Shown: in pieces, positions 8,086-15,060 of the stretch | Layout: every line of letters starts with the position of its first letter | Position numbering within the stretch: position 1 is the first letter of the stretch | Source of the DNA: Fibrobacter sp. UBA1313 | GTDB lineage: Bacteria > Fibrobacterota > Fibrobacteria > Fibrobacterales > Fibrobacteraceae | Assembly (NCBI GenBank): GCA_002307115.1 | Contig: DBTP01000153.1 | Span: forward strand, 1 to 16,355 | DNA length: 16,355 bases | Direction: 5' to 3' | The notes under the pieces: generated by a model | What the model saw: only the letters and a program-made list of their open reading frames with translations | Told to the model about the DNA's origin: nothing | The model's database searches: none | Position numbers and translations under genes: made by a program

Positions 8086-9200
8086 AAATTCTGGTGCTGA
8101 ACTATCGAGACCGCATGCATCCCGAAGCAGGTGGTGCAGAACGGCATTTGCACCAAGTTTTTGGACGTATTGCAAAGCAAGGCCATGAAGTGGTTTTGTT
8201 TACGACGCATTTTAAAGGCGCTTTGGAACGTGAATGGGTGGATGGTATTTTAGTGATCCGTTGTGGTGGGGACTTGTTGTTCCAAATAACGGTGCTGAGA
8301 AATTTTAAAAAATTGGATGCCGAATTTAATTTTGATTTCATTTATGAAGATCTAAACAAGCTCCCGTTGTTTACCCCATTCCTCACACGCAAACCACATT
8401 TAATACAAATTCATCATTTGTGGCGCAATTCCATTTTCCGAGAAATCTTTTTCCCGATTGCATTTGGTGTCTGGCTTTTTGAAACATTGATTCCTTTATT
8501 GTACCGTAAAAGTCATTTTGTGACAGGGGGCCCAAGTACTGTAAAAGAGTTGATGCAACTGGGGATTGATAAAAATAGGATCTCTCTGGTTTATTATGGT
8601 GCGGATGGGTTGCCTTCGGGATATGTGCTTCCTTCTGAGAAAGAGAAGTTTTTCTTGTGGTTATCGCGTGTGCATCGCTATAAAGGAATTTTGATTGCAT
8701 TGGATGCTTTTAAAATTTTCATGCAGAGAAATCCAGAGTCTGGGATGCAGCTTCGCGTGGCGGGAGATGGTCCGTTGCTTGCAAAGCTTCCTGAAATTCT
8801 GAAAAATATTGGAATGCAAGACCATGTTGTTTTAGAAGGACGTGTTTCCGCTTCTCGTAAAACAGATTTGTTTGCTCATGCGCTGTGTCTCTTGCAGACG
8901 AGTTACAAGGAAGGCTGGGGCTTGACTGTTATTGAGGCGGGTGAAACAGGTACTACGACTGTCGCTTCTAATGTCCCTGGTTTATGTGATAGTGTTGTGG
9001 ACGGGAAAACGGGTCTGCTTTTTCCCCTTTATCCTCAGGCCGCGGAATCATGTGCCATGGCGATGGAACGTATTTACAAAGAGGTAGAACTGCGTAAACA
9101 ACTAGAAGCAGAAGCTCAAAAGTGGGCATCCACTTTTAGTTGGGATCGGGCGGCCCAAGAATCTTTAGCTTTGATACAGGAATTGGCAGGTAAAAAGTGA
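8082..9200 (+). CDS. GT4-family (group 1) glycosyltransferase
   Basis: The protein is 372 residues with the two Rossmann-like halves of a GT-B retaining glycosyltransferase. The N-terminal half starts MKILVLNYRDRMHPEAGGAE; the GGAE acceptor loop (residues 17-20) is typical of GT4 enzymes. The C-terminal half has the donor-domain strand FFLWLSRVHRYKGILIALDAF, then LRVAGDGP, and the EX7E nucleotide-sugar motif EGWGLTVIE (E277 and E285) followed by TVASNVPGLCDSVVDGKTG. It should transfer a sugar from a nucleotide donor to a glycan or lipid acceptor at the inner face of the membrane. It overlaps the upstream methyltransferase by ATGA and the downstream membrane protein by GTGA, so all three are probably made in fixed ratio. 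The specific sugar and acceptor are unknown. Confidence 0.94.
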   Translation: MKILVLNYRDRMHPEAGGAERHLHQVFGRIAKQGHEVVLFTTHFKGALEREWVDGILVIRCGGDLLFQITVLRNFKKLDAEFNFDFIYEDLNKLPLFTPFLTRKPHLIQIHHLWRNSIFREIFFPIAFGVWLFETLIPLLYRKSHFVTGGPSTVKELMQLGIDKNRISLVYYGADGLPSGYVLPSEKEKFFLWLSRVHRYKGILIALDAFKIFMQRNPESGMQLRVAGDGPLLAKLPEILKNIGMQDHVVLEGRVSASRKTDLFAHALCLLQTSYKEGWGLTVIEAGETGTTTVASNVPGLCDSVVDGKTGLLFPLYPQAAESCAMAMERIYKEVELRKQLEAEAQKWASTFSWDRAAQESLALIQELAGKK

Positions 9201-10213
9201 GTCCACGGATTAAAGCCACTGTTGTTTTTTTTCTCAAGTGTCTTGTCACCTTGGTTCCTGCGTATTTTGTTTATAAAAATATAACGAGTACACCTGGGTG
9301 GGATTCCAGTGATCTTGAGTCTTTGTTTCTTCGCATGAATTATTGGCCATTGATAATCGCCTGCGGTTGTTTGGTTGGGTCCAATTTTACGGGTTGTTAT
9401 CAATGGAAATTGTTGCTCGAGCGTCAAGAGGTACGCATGCCCTATGTTCAGCTGGTGAAGCTCTATTTTGTGGGTTTATTTTTCAATAATTTTATGCCGG
9501 GGAATGTCGGCGGAGATGTAAAAAAAGTTTATGACATTCGCATGCAGGGAGGTCAGACTTCTATTGGTGCGGGTTTTACCGCTACCTTTTTTGATCGTCT
9601 TTTTGGTTTGTTCTTTTTAAATGTCTTGGCGTTGGTTGTGGGGGTTTTGTTCTTTATCTATGACCCGGAACAGCGTTGGTTTTTGCTTCCTTCGTTGTGG
9701 GTTTTCCTTGGCTTTTGTGCATTCTTCGCGGCGTTATTTAGCAGAAGATTGGGTCGCATTTTGAGTAAGGGCTCCAGTAAGATTTTCCCGGTACGAGTTC
9801 AGGAACGTTTTTTGCGCATGCAAGATCGGTTTCAATCTTTTCGAGAGGGGCGTTTGTGGTGGCACATTACGCTTCTGTCTGCGTTCACACAGGTCTTACG
9901 AGTGTTAGTGCATTTCTTTTGTGGTTTAGCTCTCGGTTTGGATATTGCTGTTTCTTGGTATTTTTTCTACATCCCCATGGTGGCGGTGGTGAGTGCGCTC
10001 CCGATTTCCATTGGTGGTTTTGGCCCTCGCGAATTGCTGGCACAGTCTTTGTTTGCCAAAGCCGGGGTGCCTAGTTTAGAATCGGTTTTTATCCAGTTGC
10101 TCGCCTATTTTACAAGTTTAGTCGTAAGCCTTTTGGGGGCGTTCTTTTTCCTTACGGGGAAAGGGGCGCGCGTAGAGTCTTCTTCGAATGTAAAAAAATT
10201 GTCGTTAGAGTAA
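9197..10213 (+). CDS. Flippase-like integral membrane protein (UPF0104 / LPG synthase TM family)
   Basis: The 338-residue, strongly hydrophobic protein has about seven to eight membrane segments. It starts at GTG 9197, which overlaps the glycosyltransferase stop (GTGA). The family signatures are present: NNFMPGNVGGDVKKVYDIRM (residues 97-116) and SIGGFGPREL (GGFGPRE at 273-279). These belong to the lysylphosphatidylglycerol synthase transmembrane/flippase-like family. The soluble aminoacyl-transferase domain of MprF is absent, so this is the membrane-only form often encoded with glycosyltransferases. A likely job is moving or handling a glycolipid or polyprenyl-linked product of the upstream enzymes; this is inferred from context. 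The stop codon TAA lies inside the TAAA target duplication of the MITE-like element that follows. Confidence 0.9.
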   Translation: MSPRIKATVVFFLKCLVTLVPAYFVYKNITSTPGWDSSDLESLFLRMNYWPLIIACGCLVGSNFTGCYQWKLLLERQEVRMPYVQLVKLYFVGLFFNNFMPGNVGGDVKKVYDIRMQGGQTSIGAGFTATFFDRLFGLFFLNVLALVVGVLFFIYDPEQRWFLLPSLWVFLGFCAFFAALFSRRLGRILSKGSSKIFPVRVQERFLRMQDRFQSFREGRLWWHITLLSAFTQVLRVLVHFFCGLALGLDIAVSWYFFYIPMVAVVSALPISIGGFGPRELLAQSLFAKAGVPSLESVFIQLLAYFTSLVVSLLGAFFFLTGKGARVESSSNVKKLSLE

Positions 10214-10214
10214 A

Positions 10215-10375
10215 GGGCACCTCTAAAAATTCTTTTTTTATGGAATCGACTGTGACACATCGCAATAGTTCGTCGCTCAAAGTGGCGAATAACGCAATTA
10301 TTGGCCACTTTTCGCTTCTGCTCTTGCTCGGTCTCGCTCAATTTCATGGCCATAAACCAATTTTTAGAGGTGCCC
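10215..10375. mobile_element. MITE-like non-autonomous element, 161 bp, with TAAA target duplication
   Basis: The ends are perfect 17-bp inverted repeats, GGGCACCTCTAAAAATT (10215-10231) and its reverse complement (10359-10375). The direct repeat TAAA flanks them on both sides (10211-10214 and 10376-10379), as left by a transposase making 4-bp staggered cuts. Inside is a second palindrome, a 14-bp arm with one mismatch (10279-10292 with 10298-10311). No transposase fits in 161 bp. A short - strand frame from 10353 runs across the element and could be a remnant, but this is unproven. Ends and duplication length would suit an IS5/IS4-type parent, which is an inference. The insertion duplicated the flippase stop codon without changing the protein and sits before the operon terminator. 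Confidence 0.75.
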
Positions 10376-10411
10376 TAAAATAATTTCCGACTTTTCATTT
10401 TTGGTGCGTTT

Positions 10412-10442
10412 AAAAAGAGTCCCTCCTTGGGGCTCTTTTTTT
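10412..10442 (+). terminator. Rho-independent terminator of the methyltransferase-flippase operon
   Basis: A 12-bp stem AAAAAGAGTCCC/GGGGCTCTTTTT (10412-10423 with 10429-10440, one G-T pair) with a TCCTT loop ends in a run of seven T's (10436-10442). Only 13 nt separate it from the ATG of the next gene. It was probably just behind the flippase gene before the MITE-like element inserted. Confidence 0.9.
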
Positions 10443-10455
10443 GCATAGGTAAAAG

Positions 10456-12612
10456 ATGGATACAGAGAATCTTTTAAAAGGACTTAATTGCGATCAACGT
10501 GCTGCGGTTTTGCATGATCATTCTACTGGAGGGCCTCTCCTGATTTTGGCGGGGGCTGGTTCTGGCAAAACGTCTGTGCTCACGCGGCGTATACAATATC
10601 GCATCGCTTCGAACGTTGCGCCGAGTTCCATTTTAGCACTGACATTCACAGCAAAAGCGGCCGCAGAGATGGCGGAGCGGGTACAAAAATTATTCCCAGA
10701 TGCGGGCGTAAAGCTCTGTACATTCCATTCGTTGGCGTTGTCTTTGTTGCGGGAAAAAGTAGAGGGGGAGTATTGTTGGAAAATGATGGGTTTCAAAAAA
10801 ATGCCGATCCCTACGGAAGGCACTGGAATCAACTTTTCGAATGCTTTGGTGCAATGTGGACTTTCGCCAGATTGCTTGGATAGAGACGCCTTATTTTCTC
10901 CTGATCTTTCCCCTCGCACAGAGCGCCGCTTAGGGCCTCTTCGAAAATCCATCTTTGAATTGGGGAAAATTGTTTTTGAGGATTTGATTTACTTCGCGAT
11001 TCAGTTACTCGAAAATAATGAAAACGTGCGAGCGGTAGTTCATGCCCGTTGGGCAGAAATTATGGTGGATGAGTACCAAGATATTAATTCATCTCAGTAT
11101 CGTTTGATACGTGCCCTTTTGGGAAATAGAAAAAATCTTTTTGTGGTAGGGGATGATGACCAAGCAATCTATGGATTTCGTGGGGCTGATATTGGTAACA
11201 TTTCCCGTTTTCGTAAAGATTTTCCGGAATGCACTCTCATTCGATTGGAATGGAATTATCGATCCGTTCCACAAATTTTGAATTTGGCGAATCGCATTTT
11301 TGTGAACAAACCCCCATTGCTCCGCAAAACGCTTCGTGCAGGGAGTTTACGGAACGATGCCTTATTTAAGGAAAATCGAAAACCAGAATTATGGGTGAGT
11401 TTAGACCCAGAACAGGAACTGCTCCAGGTTGTGCAACGTATCAAAGAAATGCGTTATGATTATGATTTGCCTTGGCAGGCTTTTGCCATTTTAACGCGCT
11501 TTAATCGGCAGCGTCTTTACTTTGAACGAGCTCTTGGAGAATTAGGAATCCCCATTCGAGAGGAGGAAACAGAAACGGCTCCTACGGTGGATGGTGTTTA
11601 TGTGGAAACGGTACATGGATCCAAAGGATTGCAATATCCAGTCGTGTTTTATGCGGGGTTAGCGGAACAATTGACCCCTGCCGAAGTTCAAGGTAAAAGA
11701 AAGGAACGAAAAGCCCAACTCGAAGAAGAACGTCGCTTATTTTATGTCGGGGTGACGCGAGCCGAGTCGGCCCTTGTTTTGTTATATTGCAGGCAACGTC
11801 ACTGGAAAGGGCGCCTTGTTCATTTTAAGCCCTCAAGGTTCCTACAGTGTCTGGACTCGCCTCTTTTGGAGACCCCTAGTATGCCTATATTTCTGTTCCG
11901 AATTAAGATTGTACTTCAGATTTTGTTGTACCTGTTGACGGCTTTCTTCCCTTTATTCTTTTATCATTTTTTTTGCAAGAAATCAGTGTCTGCTTGGGTC
12001 GATCAGAAAATTCAGCATTTTGCACGAGTGTGTCTAAAATCTTTTTATCTCGATTTGACGGTGGAAAATCAGGCTTTGCTCTCGAAGGTAGATTGGTCTC
12101 GGCCTGTAATTGTGGTGGGAAATCACCAATCTTACATGGATGTTCCGGTGATTTTTGCGGCCATTTCGCGGACGATCGGCTTTATTGCTAAAAAAGAGCT
12201 GACCTATATTCCATTTTTGGGATTTTGGATGCGCAAAATCAAGTGTATTTTCATTGACCGTAACGATTCTGGTGCAGGAAAAGCGTTGCAGAAACGGCTG
12301 AAAACGACCAAAGAAATTCCCCACATATTCATATTCCCTGAAGGAACCCGTAGCAAAGATGGACAACTCCACGCTTTCAAGAGTGGCGCCTTTCGCCTTG
12401 CTTGCGATCTTCATGCAACGATTCTCCCTGTGGCAATTGAAGGGACGCGGGAATCTTGGGAAACTCGTAAGGATATGCATCGTAAACGGGCTCGGGCGAC
12501 TATCTTGGAACCCATTGATGTTGCCGCTCTGCTTGAGGCGGGCCCAGTGAATCCGCGTGTTGATCTTCTTCCCGTTATTCGGGAACGCATCGCATCCGCC
12601 CTTAAAAAATGA
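10456..12612 (+). CDS. UvrD/Rep-like helicase and PlsC-like acyltransferase in one open frame
   Basis: The frame is 718 codons. Residues 1-~470 are a superfamily 1A helicase: Q motif LNCDQRAAV, Walker A AGAGSGKT (32-39), Ia LTFTAKAA, Walker B VDEYQD (204-209), III GDDDQAIYGFRG (232-243), IV WNYRS (266-270), V ETVHGSKGLQ (384-393), VI RRLFYVGVTRAE (426-437) and a usual-looking end, PSRFLQ. Only ~113 residues lie between motifs IV and V, so the 2B domain of UvrD/PcrA is missing. Residues 476-718 are a full-length PlsC-type acyltransferase: a membrane helix at ~478-505, NHQSYMD (HX4D, 556-562), FIDR (599-602) and FPEGTRS (627-633). That half would acylate lysophosphatidic acid or a related lipid. 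M476 (nt 11881) has its own GGAG site, and one extra C in the CCCC at 11873-11876 would place a TAG just before it. It is therefore either a true fusion, or two genes read as one through a 1-nt loss or error. Confidence 0.88.
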   Translation: MDTENLLKGLNCDQRAAVLHDHSTGGPLLILAGAGSGKTSVLTRRIQYRIASNVAPSSILALTFTAKAAAEMAERVQKLFPDAGVKLCTFHSLALSLLREKVEGEYCWKMMGFKKMPIPTEGTGINFSNALVQCGLSPDCLDRDALFSPDLSPRTERRLGPLRKSIFELGKIVFEDLIYFAIQLLENNENVRAVVHARWAEIMVDEYQDINSSQYRLIRALLGNRKNLFVVGDDDQAIYGFRGADIGNISRFRKDFPECTLIRLEWNYRSVPQILNLANRIFVNKPPLLRKTLRAGSLRNDALFKENRKPELWVSLDPEQELLQVVQRIKEMRYDYDLPWQAFAILTRFNRQRLYFERALGELGIPIREEETETAPTVDGVYVETVHGSKGLQYPVVFYAGLAEQLTPAEVQGKRKERKAQLEEERRLFYVGVTRAESALVLLYCRQRHWKGRLVHFKPSRFLQCLDSPLLETPSMPIFLFRIKIVLQILLYLLTAFFPLFFYHFFCKKSVSAWVDQKIQHFARVCLKSFYLDLTVENQALLSKVDWSRPVIVVGNHQSYMDVPVIFAAISRTIGFIAKKELTYIPFLGFWMRKIKCIFIDRNDSGAGKALQKRLKTTKEIPHIFIFPEGTRSKDGQLHAFKSGAFRLACDLHATILPVAIEGTRESWETRKDMHRKRARATILEPIDVAALLEAGPVNPRVDLLPVIRERIASALKK
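11868..11883 (+). promoter_or_regulatory. Internal ribosome binding site and ATG for the acyltransferase half
   Basis: GGAG (11868-11871) lies nine nt before an in-frame ATG (11881-11883). Starting there gives a 243-residue protein, the normal size of a stand-alone PlsC with its N-terminal membrane helix. The acyltransferase could thus be made separately even if the upstream frame reads through into it. Confidence 0.55.
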
Positions 12613-12925
12613 AAATTTGAATTTTTCTGAAGCTCTAGTTGAGGCTTGAAAATACCACTAATAATATTTTAGCATGTCAAGGGGGTGATGAAAATATTCC
12701 TGTTAATAACCTGTGCAAAATATTTTGAACTAGGGTGGTGTACAGTGGATATTGGTAGGCATAAGAGGTGCCAGTAGAAGCAAAAAAAAATAAAAATGCT
12801 TAAATTGATTTAAAAACGCCAAAGTTGAGATATCTTGCGAAAAAAAAGCAATAGTCTTGTAAGCTTTTCTTAAATTCTTTCTCATAATCTGGTTTTGATA
12901 GAAAATCTTTAAATGTTGCTTTGGG
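12613..12925. other. AT-rich spacer before dnaA: spaced AATATT motifs, no gene seen
   Basis: No convincing coding frame is present in these 313 bp. The AATATT hexamer recurs at 12663, 12693 and 12719. The last lies within the perfect 12-bp palindrome CAAAATATTTTG (12716-12727). A long A-rich tract follows (12782-12792), with another near 12840. A -10-like CATAAT is at 12883, but no good -35 stands in front of it. It probably holds the dnaA promoter. AT-richness and the nearby DnaA box could fit an origin, but only one clear box is present and none was found within the spacer, so an oriC call is not supported. No clear terminator follows the upstream stop codon. Confidence 0.5.
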
Positions 12926-14365
12926 TTGGTTGTGGATAACGTTCTTTTTTCGATACATGAAACTCCGAATTTTTGGGAAGGCTGCTTAGCGGCTTTGCGG
13001 CATATACTCTCGGAGTCTGCTGTTGAAATGTGGTTTGGGAATATCCGTTTTGAGGGCTTTTCTGAGGATGGTTGTGCCTTGTTGGTTGCTGGGAATAGTC
13101 TCGCGGCCTCTTGGGTAGAATCTCACTACCGTGATGCCCTTATTGCTTCTCTCAAAAAGATAGCCCCTTCCGTGGGTAATTATTTTATTCGGGTTTCCGA
13201 ACAAAGTAAAGCTTCTCCTGTGCCTGTTTTAGTCCCTACTTGTCCTTTTCCTGCGGCAAAACCCGCCTCTCGAATTGCTGCAGAAGCTTTCGCCCGCGAA
13301 ACCGATAAAATACTTTCGTCTTTTTACCCTTCTTATAGTTTTGAAAATTTTGTCGAAGGGGATTGTAATCGTATTGCTTTTACTGTGAGTCGTACGGTTG
13401 CGGAGAATCCGGGTGGTAATCAAATGAATCCGCTGGTACTTTATGGTGGTACCGGTGTGGGTAAAACTCATTTGCTCCAATCTATTGGACGCTATGCGAT
13501 TACCTATAAAACGGCTACTAAAGTGGTTTATCGTACTGCGGAACAGTTTCTCAAAGATTTTGTAAAAATGTCTTTTGCGAAAACGGATCGTATGCAAGTG
13601 GAACGAGAGTTTCGGGACACTTATCAAGAAGCCGATATGCTTTTGATTGATGATGTCCAGGTGCTCGCCGGTAAGGAACGTTCCCAAGAGGAATTGTTTA
13701 AGTTGATAAGCCGTCTCATGTCTCATCGCAAACAGGTGATTTTCTGCTGCGACCGTCGCCCTTCTGAGGTTCCTCAACTTTCCGAGCGGTTATTATCCCG
13801 TTTTGAAAGTGGAATGTCCGTTTCCCTCAACGCCCCCGATGTGATGACGCGCATTAGCATTTTGCGGCGCAAGGCGGCTTGCCTTAACATCCCGAAAGAG
13901 GATTGTGAGGCTATTTTTCAGTGGGTTGCTACGCACCAGGCTGGGAATGTACGCGAAATTGAGGGTTTGATTACCAAACTGCTCGCTTATCATGACCTTA
14001 TGGGTTTGGATTGTAACTTGGAGACCATCAAACAGCTTTTTGGTGCCATGGAAAGCGAAAAAAATGATGGAATTATCCAAACGGTCAAAATTCGCTCCAT
14101 TATTGACGCTACCGCCCTTGCTTTTGGCCTCGCTCCGGCTCTACTTTCTTCACAAACTCGAATTCAGGCCGTTTCTTTACCACGCAAAATTGCCATGTAT
14201 CTTTGCCGAGAGATGACTCAGGAATCACTAAAAACTATTGGATTCCATTTTAACAGAGATTATGCTACGGTGATTGCGAGTGGGAAGTCTATTGAGCGTC
14301 GCCTCTTGGGAGATCCTGCCTTGCAGGAAAAAATTCAAGAAATTAGATTAGCCCTCCAGTCCTAA
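12926..14365 (+). CDS. dnaA: Chromosomal replication initiator protein DnaA, divergent C-terminal signature
   Basis: The protein is 479 residues, close to the usual length. Residues ~15-90 form domain I (FWEGCLAALRHILSESAVEMWF). The AAA+ domain III starts near residue 140 (FVEGDCNRIAF) and has Walker A GGTGVGKT (174-181), Walker B LLIDDVQ (239-245), AGKERSQEE, and an arginine-finger segment RLLSRF (288-293). Domain IV keeps LPRKIAMYLCREMTQESL (418-435), but the signature usually written GGRDHTTV reads NRDYATV (443-449). One Gly is missing, His is Tyr and the first Thr is Ala at the positions that contact the DnaA box in E. coli (H434, T435). The start is TTG 12926 or GTG 12932; no in-frame ATG exists after the upstream TAG at 12899, and no strong ribosome site is visible. 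A DnaA box overlaps the start. The next gene is a pseudopilin and not dnaN. It could be the sole DnaA or a paralog. Confidence 0.93.
   Translation: MVVDNVLFSIHETPNFWEGCLAALRHILSESAVEMWFGNIRFEGFSEDGCALLVAGNSLAASWVESHYRDALIASLKKIAPSVGNYFIRVSEQSKASPVPVLVPTCPFPAAKPASRIAAEAFARETDKILSSFYPSYSFENFVEGDCNRIAFTVSRTVAENPGGNQMNPLVLYGGTGVGKTHLLQSIGRYAITYKTATKVVYRTAEQFLKDFVKMSFAKTDRMQVEREFRDTYQEADMLLIDDVQVLAGKERSQEELFKLISRLMSHRKQVIFCCDRRPSEVPQLSERLLSRFESGMSVSLNAPDVMTRISILRRKAACLNIPKEDCEAIFQWVATHQAGNVREIEGLITKLLAYHDLMGLDCNLETIKQLFGAMESEKNDGIIQTVKIRSIIDATALAFGLAPALLSSQTRIQAVSLPRKIAMYLCREMTQESLKTIGFHFNRDYATVIASGKSIERRLLGDPALQEKIQEIRLALQS
12931..12939 (-). promoter_or_regulatory. Perfect DnaA box over the dnaA start codons
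   Basis: TGTGGATAA on the + strand is the exact reverse complement of the 9-bp consensus TTATCCACA. It covers the GTG start candidate and begins five bases after the TTG. A box here fits DnaA autoregulation, which is well established in other bacteria. It is a single box that is also coding sequence, so chance cannot be excluded. Confidence 0.55.
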
Positions 14366-14409
14366 ATTGCTGCCAAATCGTGTGATATGAACTTCTAAGC
14401 CCGCTTCCA

Positions 14410-14438
14410 TTCAATTTAATGGCTCAAAAGAGTATAAA
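14410..14438 (+). promoter_or_regulatory. Candidate promoter of the pseudopilin operon
   Basis: TTCAAT (14410-14415) and TATAAA (14433-14438), separated by 17 nt, lie 73 nt before the first pseudopilin ATG. The -10 is good and the -35 weak. A TTGACT at 14451 lacks a good -10. No terminator is visible after dnaA, so read-through from dnaA is also possible. Confidence 0.35.
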
Positions 14439-14511
14439 TTTAGATGTGTCTTGACTGAGTGTTTTGGGTAAAGTTTTAGTGTCTGTTTTAAGGGATTCGG
14501 CGGTGGTCAAT

Positions 14512-15060
14512 ATGAGAGACAAAAATGTTCGCGGATTTACTTTAATAGAGGTCCTTGTCGTGGTCGCTATTATTGGCATATTGTCTGCGGCAGGCGTGGC
14601 TTCGCTGCGAAATGCGGTTATCAATAGCCGCGTTAAAGACGCTTCCTGGAATATGGCCTCGTTTATGGAAAGAGTTTCTACAGCGACTAAACAAACGGGG
14701 GATTCTCTTTGCGTGGTGGTCTCGGGAAAAAAGTTATATGCTCGCTTATATGTGGGTGGAGCTTGTGGTGGTGCCGCTCGTGATTCTTTTGAAATCGAAG
14801 GCCCCTTTGTTGTCGCTACGAGCTTGCATAGCATTACCTCGGCGGTTTCTTTTGCGGGGACCCCCGTCAATTGGGGCGTGACCACTTCTCCTGCCGTATT
14901 TGCGCCCCATATTGGCATTAGCAATGTCATTGGCGAAGGGTGTATTCTTGCGAACTACAAATCCAGTGATCATTATGCCGCTGTCGTAAAATCGCGGAAA
15001 GAGAATTCGTTTCTCGCCTTCATGACAAAAGATGGGGGGACCACATGGGAAAAATTATAA
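14512..15060 (+). CDS. Type II secretion-type pseudopilin, GspH/FimT-like
   Basis: From the ATG at 14512 the protein is 182 residues. The leader MRDKNVRG is followed by FTLIEVLVVVAIIGILSAAG, the prepilin peptidase cleavage site (G|F, with Glu at +5) and hydrophobic N-helix. Starting at the upstream TTG (14464) would give an atypically long leader, so the ATG is preferred; a GGTGG stretch lies just upstream of it. The C-terminal half is beta-rich with three Cys. The length and being first in the cluster suggest the minor pseudopilin H (FimT/GspH) role: capping or priming a periplasmic pseudopilus for protein secretion or a type IV pilus. Assignment to H is by order and general features. The next gene's start overlaps its 3' end. 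Confidence 0.8.
   Translation: MRDKNVRGFTLIEVLVVVAIIGILSAAGVASLRNAVINSRVKDASWNMASFMERVSTATKQTGDSLCVVVSGKKLYARLYVGGACGGAARDSFEIEGPFVVATSLHSITSAVSFAGTPVNWGVTTSPAVFAPHIGISNVIGEGCILANYKSSDHYAAVVKSRKENSFLAFMTKDGGTTWEKL

Noticed and set aside
10105..10353. Antisense 82-codon frame across the MITE-like element and flippase end
   Set aside because: It runs into the flippase gene in antisense and shows no domain I recognise. A transposase remnant is possible but not supportable.
12613..12660. Terminator after the helicase-acyltransferase frame
   Set aside because: Only weak stems (GAAAA/TTTTC, and AAGCTC/GAG-CTT with a bulge) are present and no T run follows them.
12613..12939. A full replication origin upstream of dnaA
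   Set aside because: Only one clear DnaA box was found and it lies in the gene start. AT-richness alone is not enough.
13229..13777. 182-codon antisense frame inside dnaA
   Set aside because: It lies wholly opposite conserved AAA+ motifs of DnaA and its translation has the odd composition of a shadow frame.
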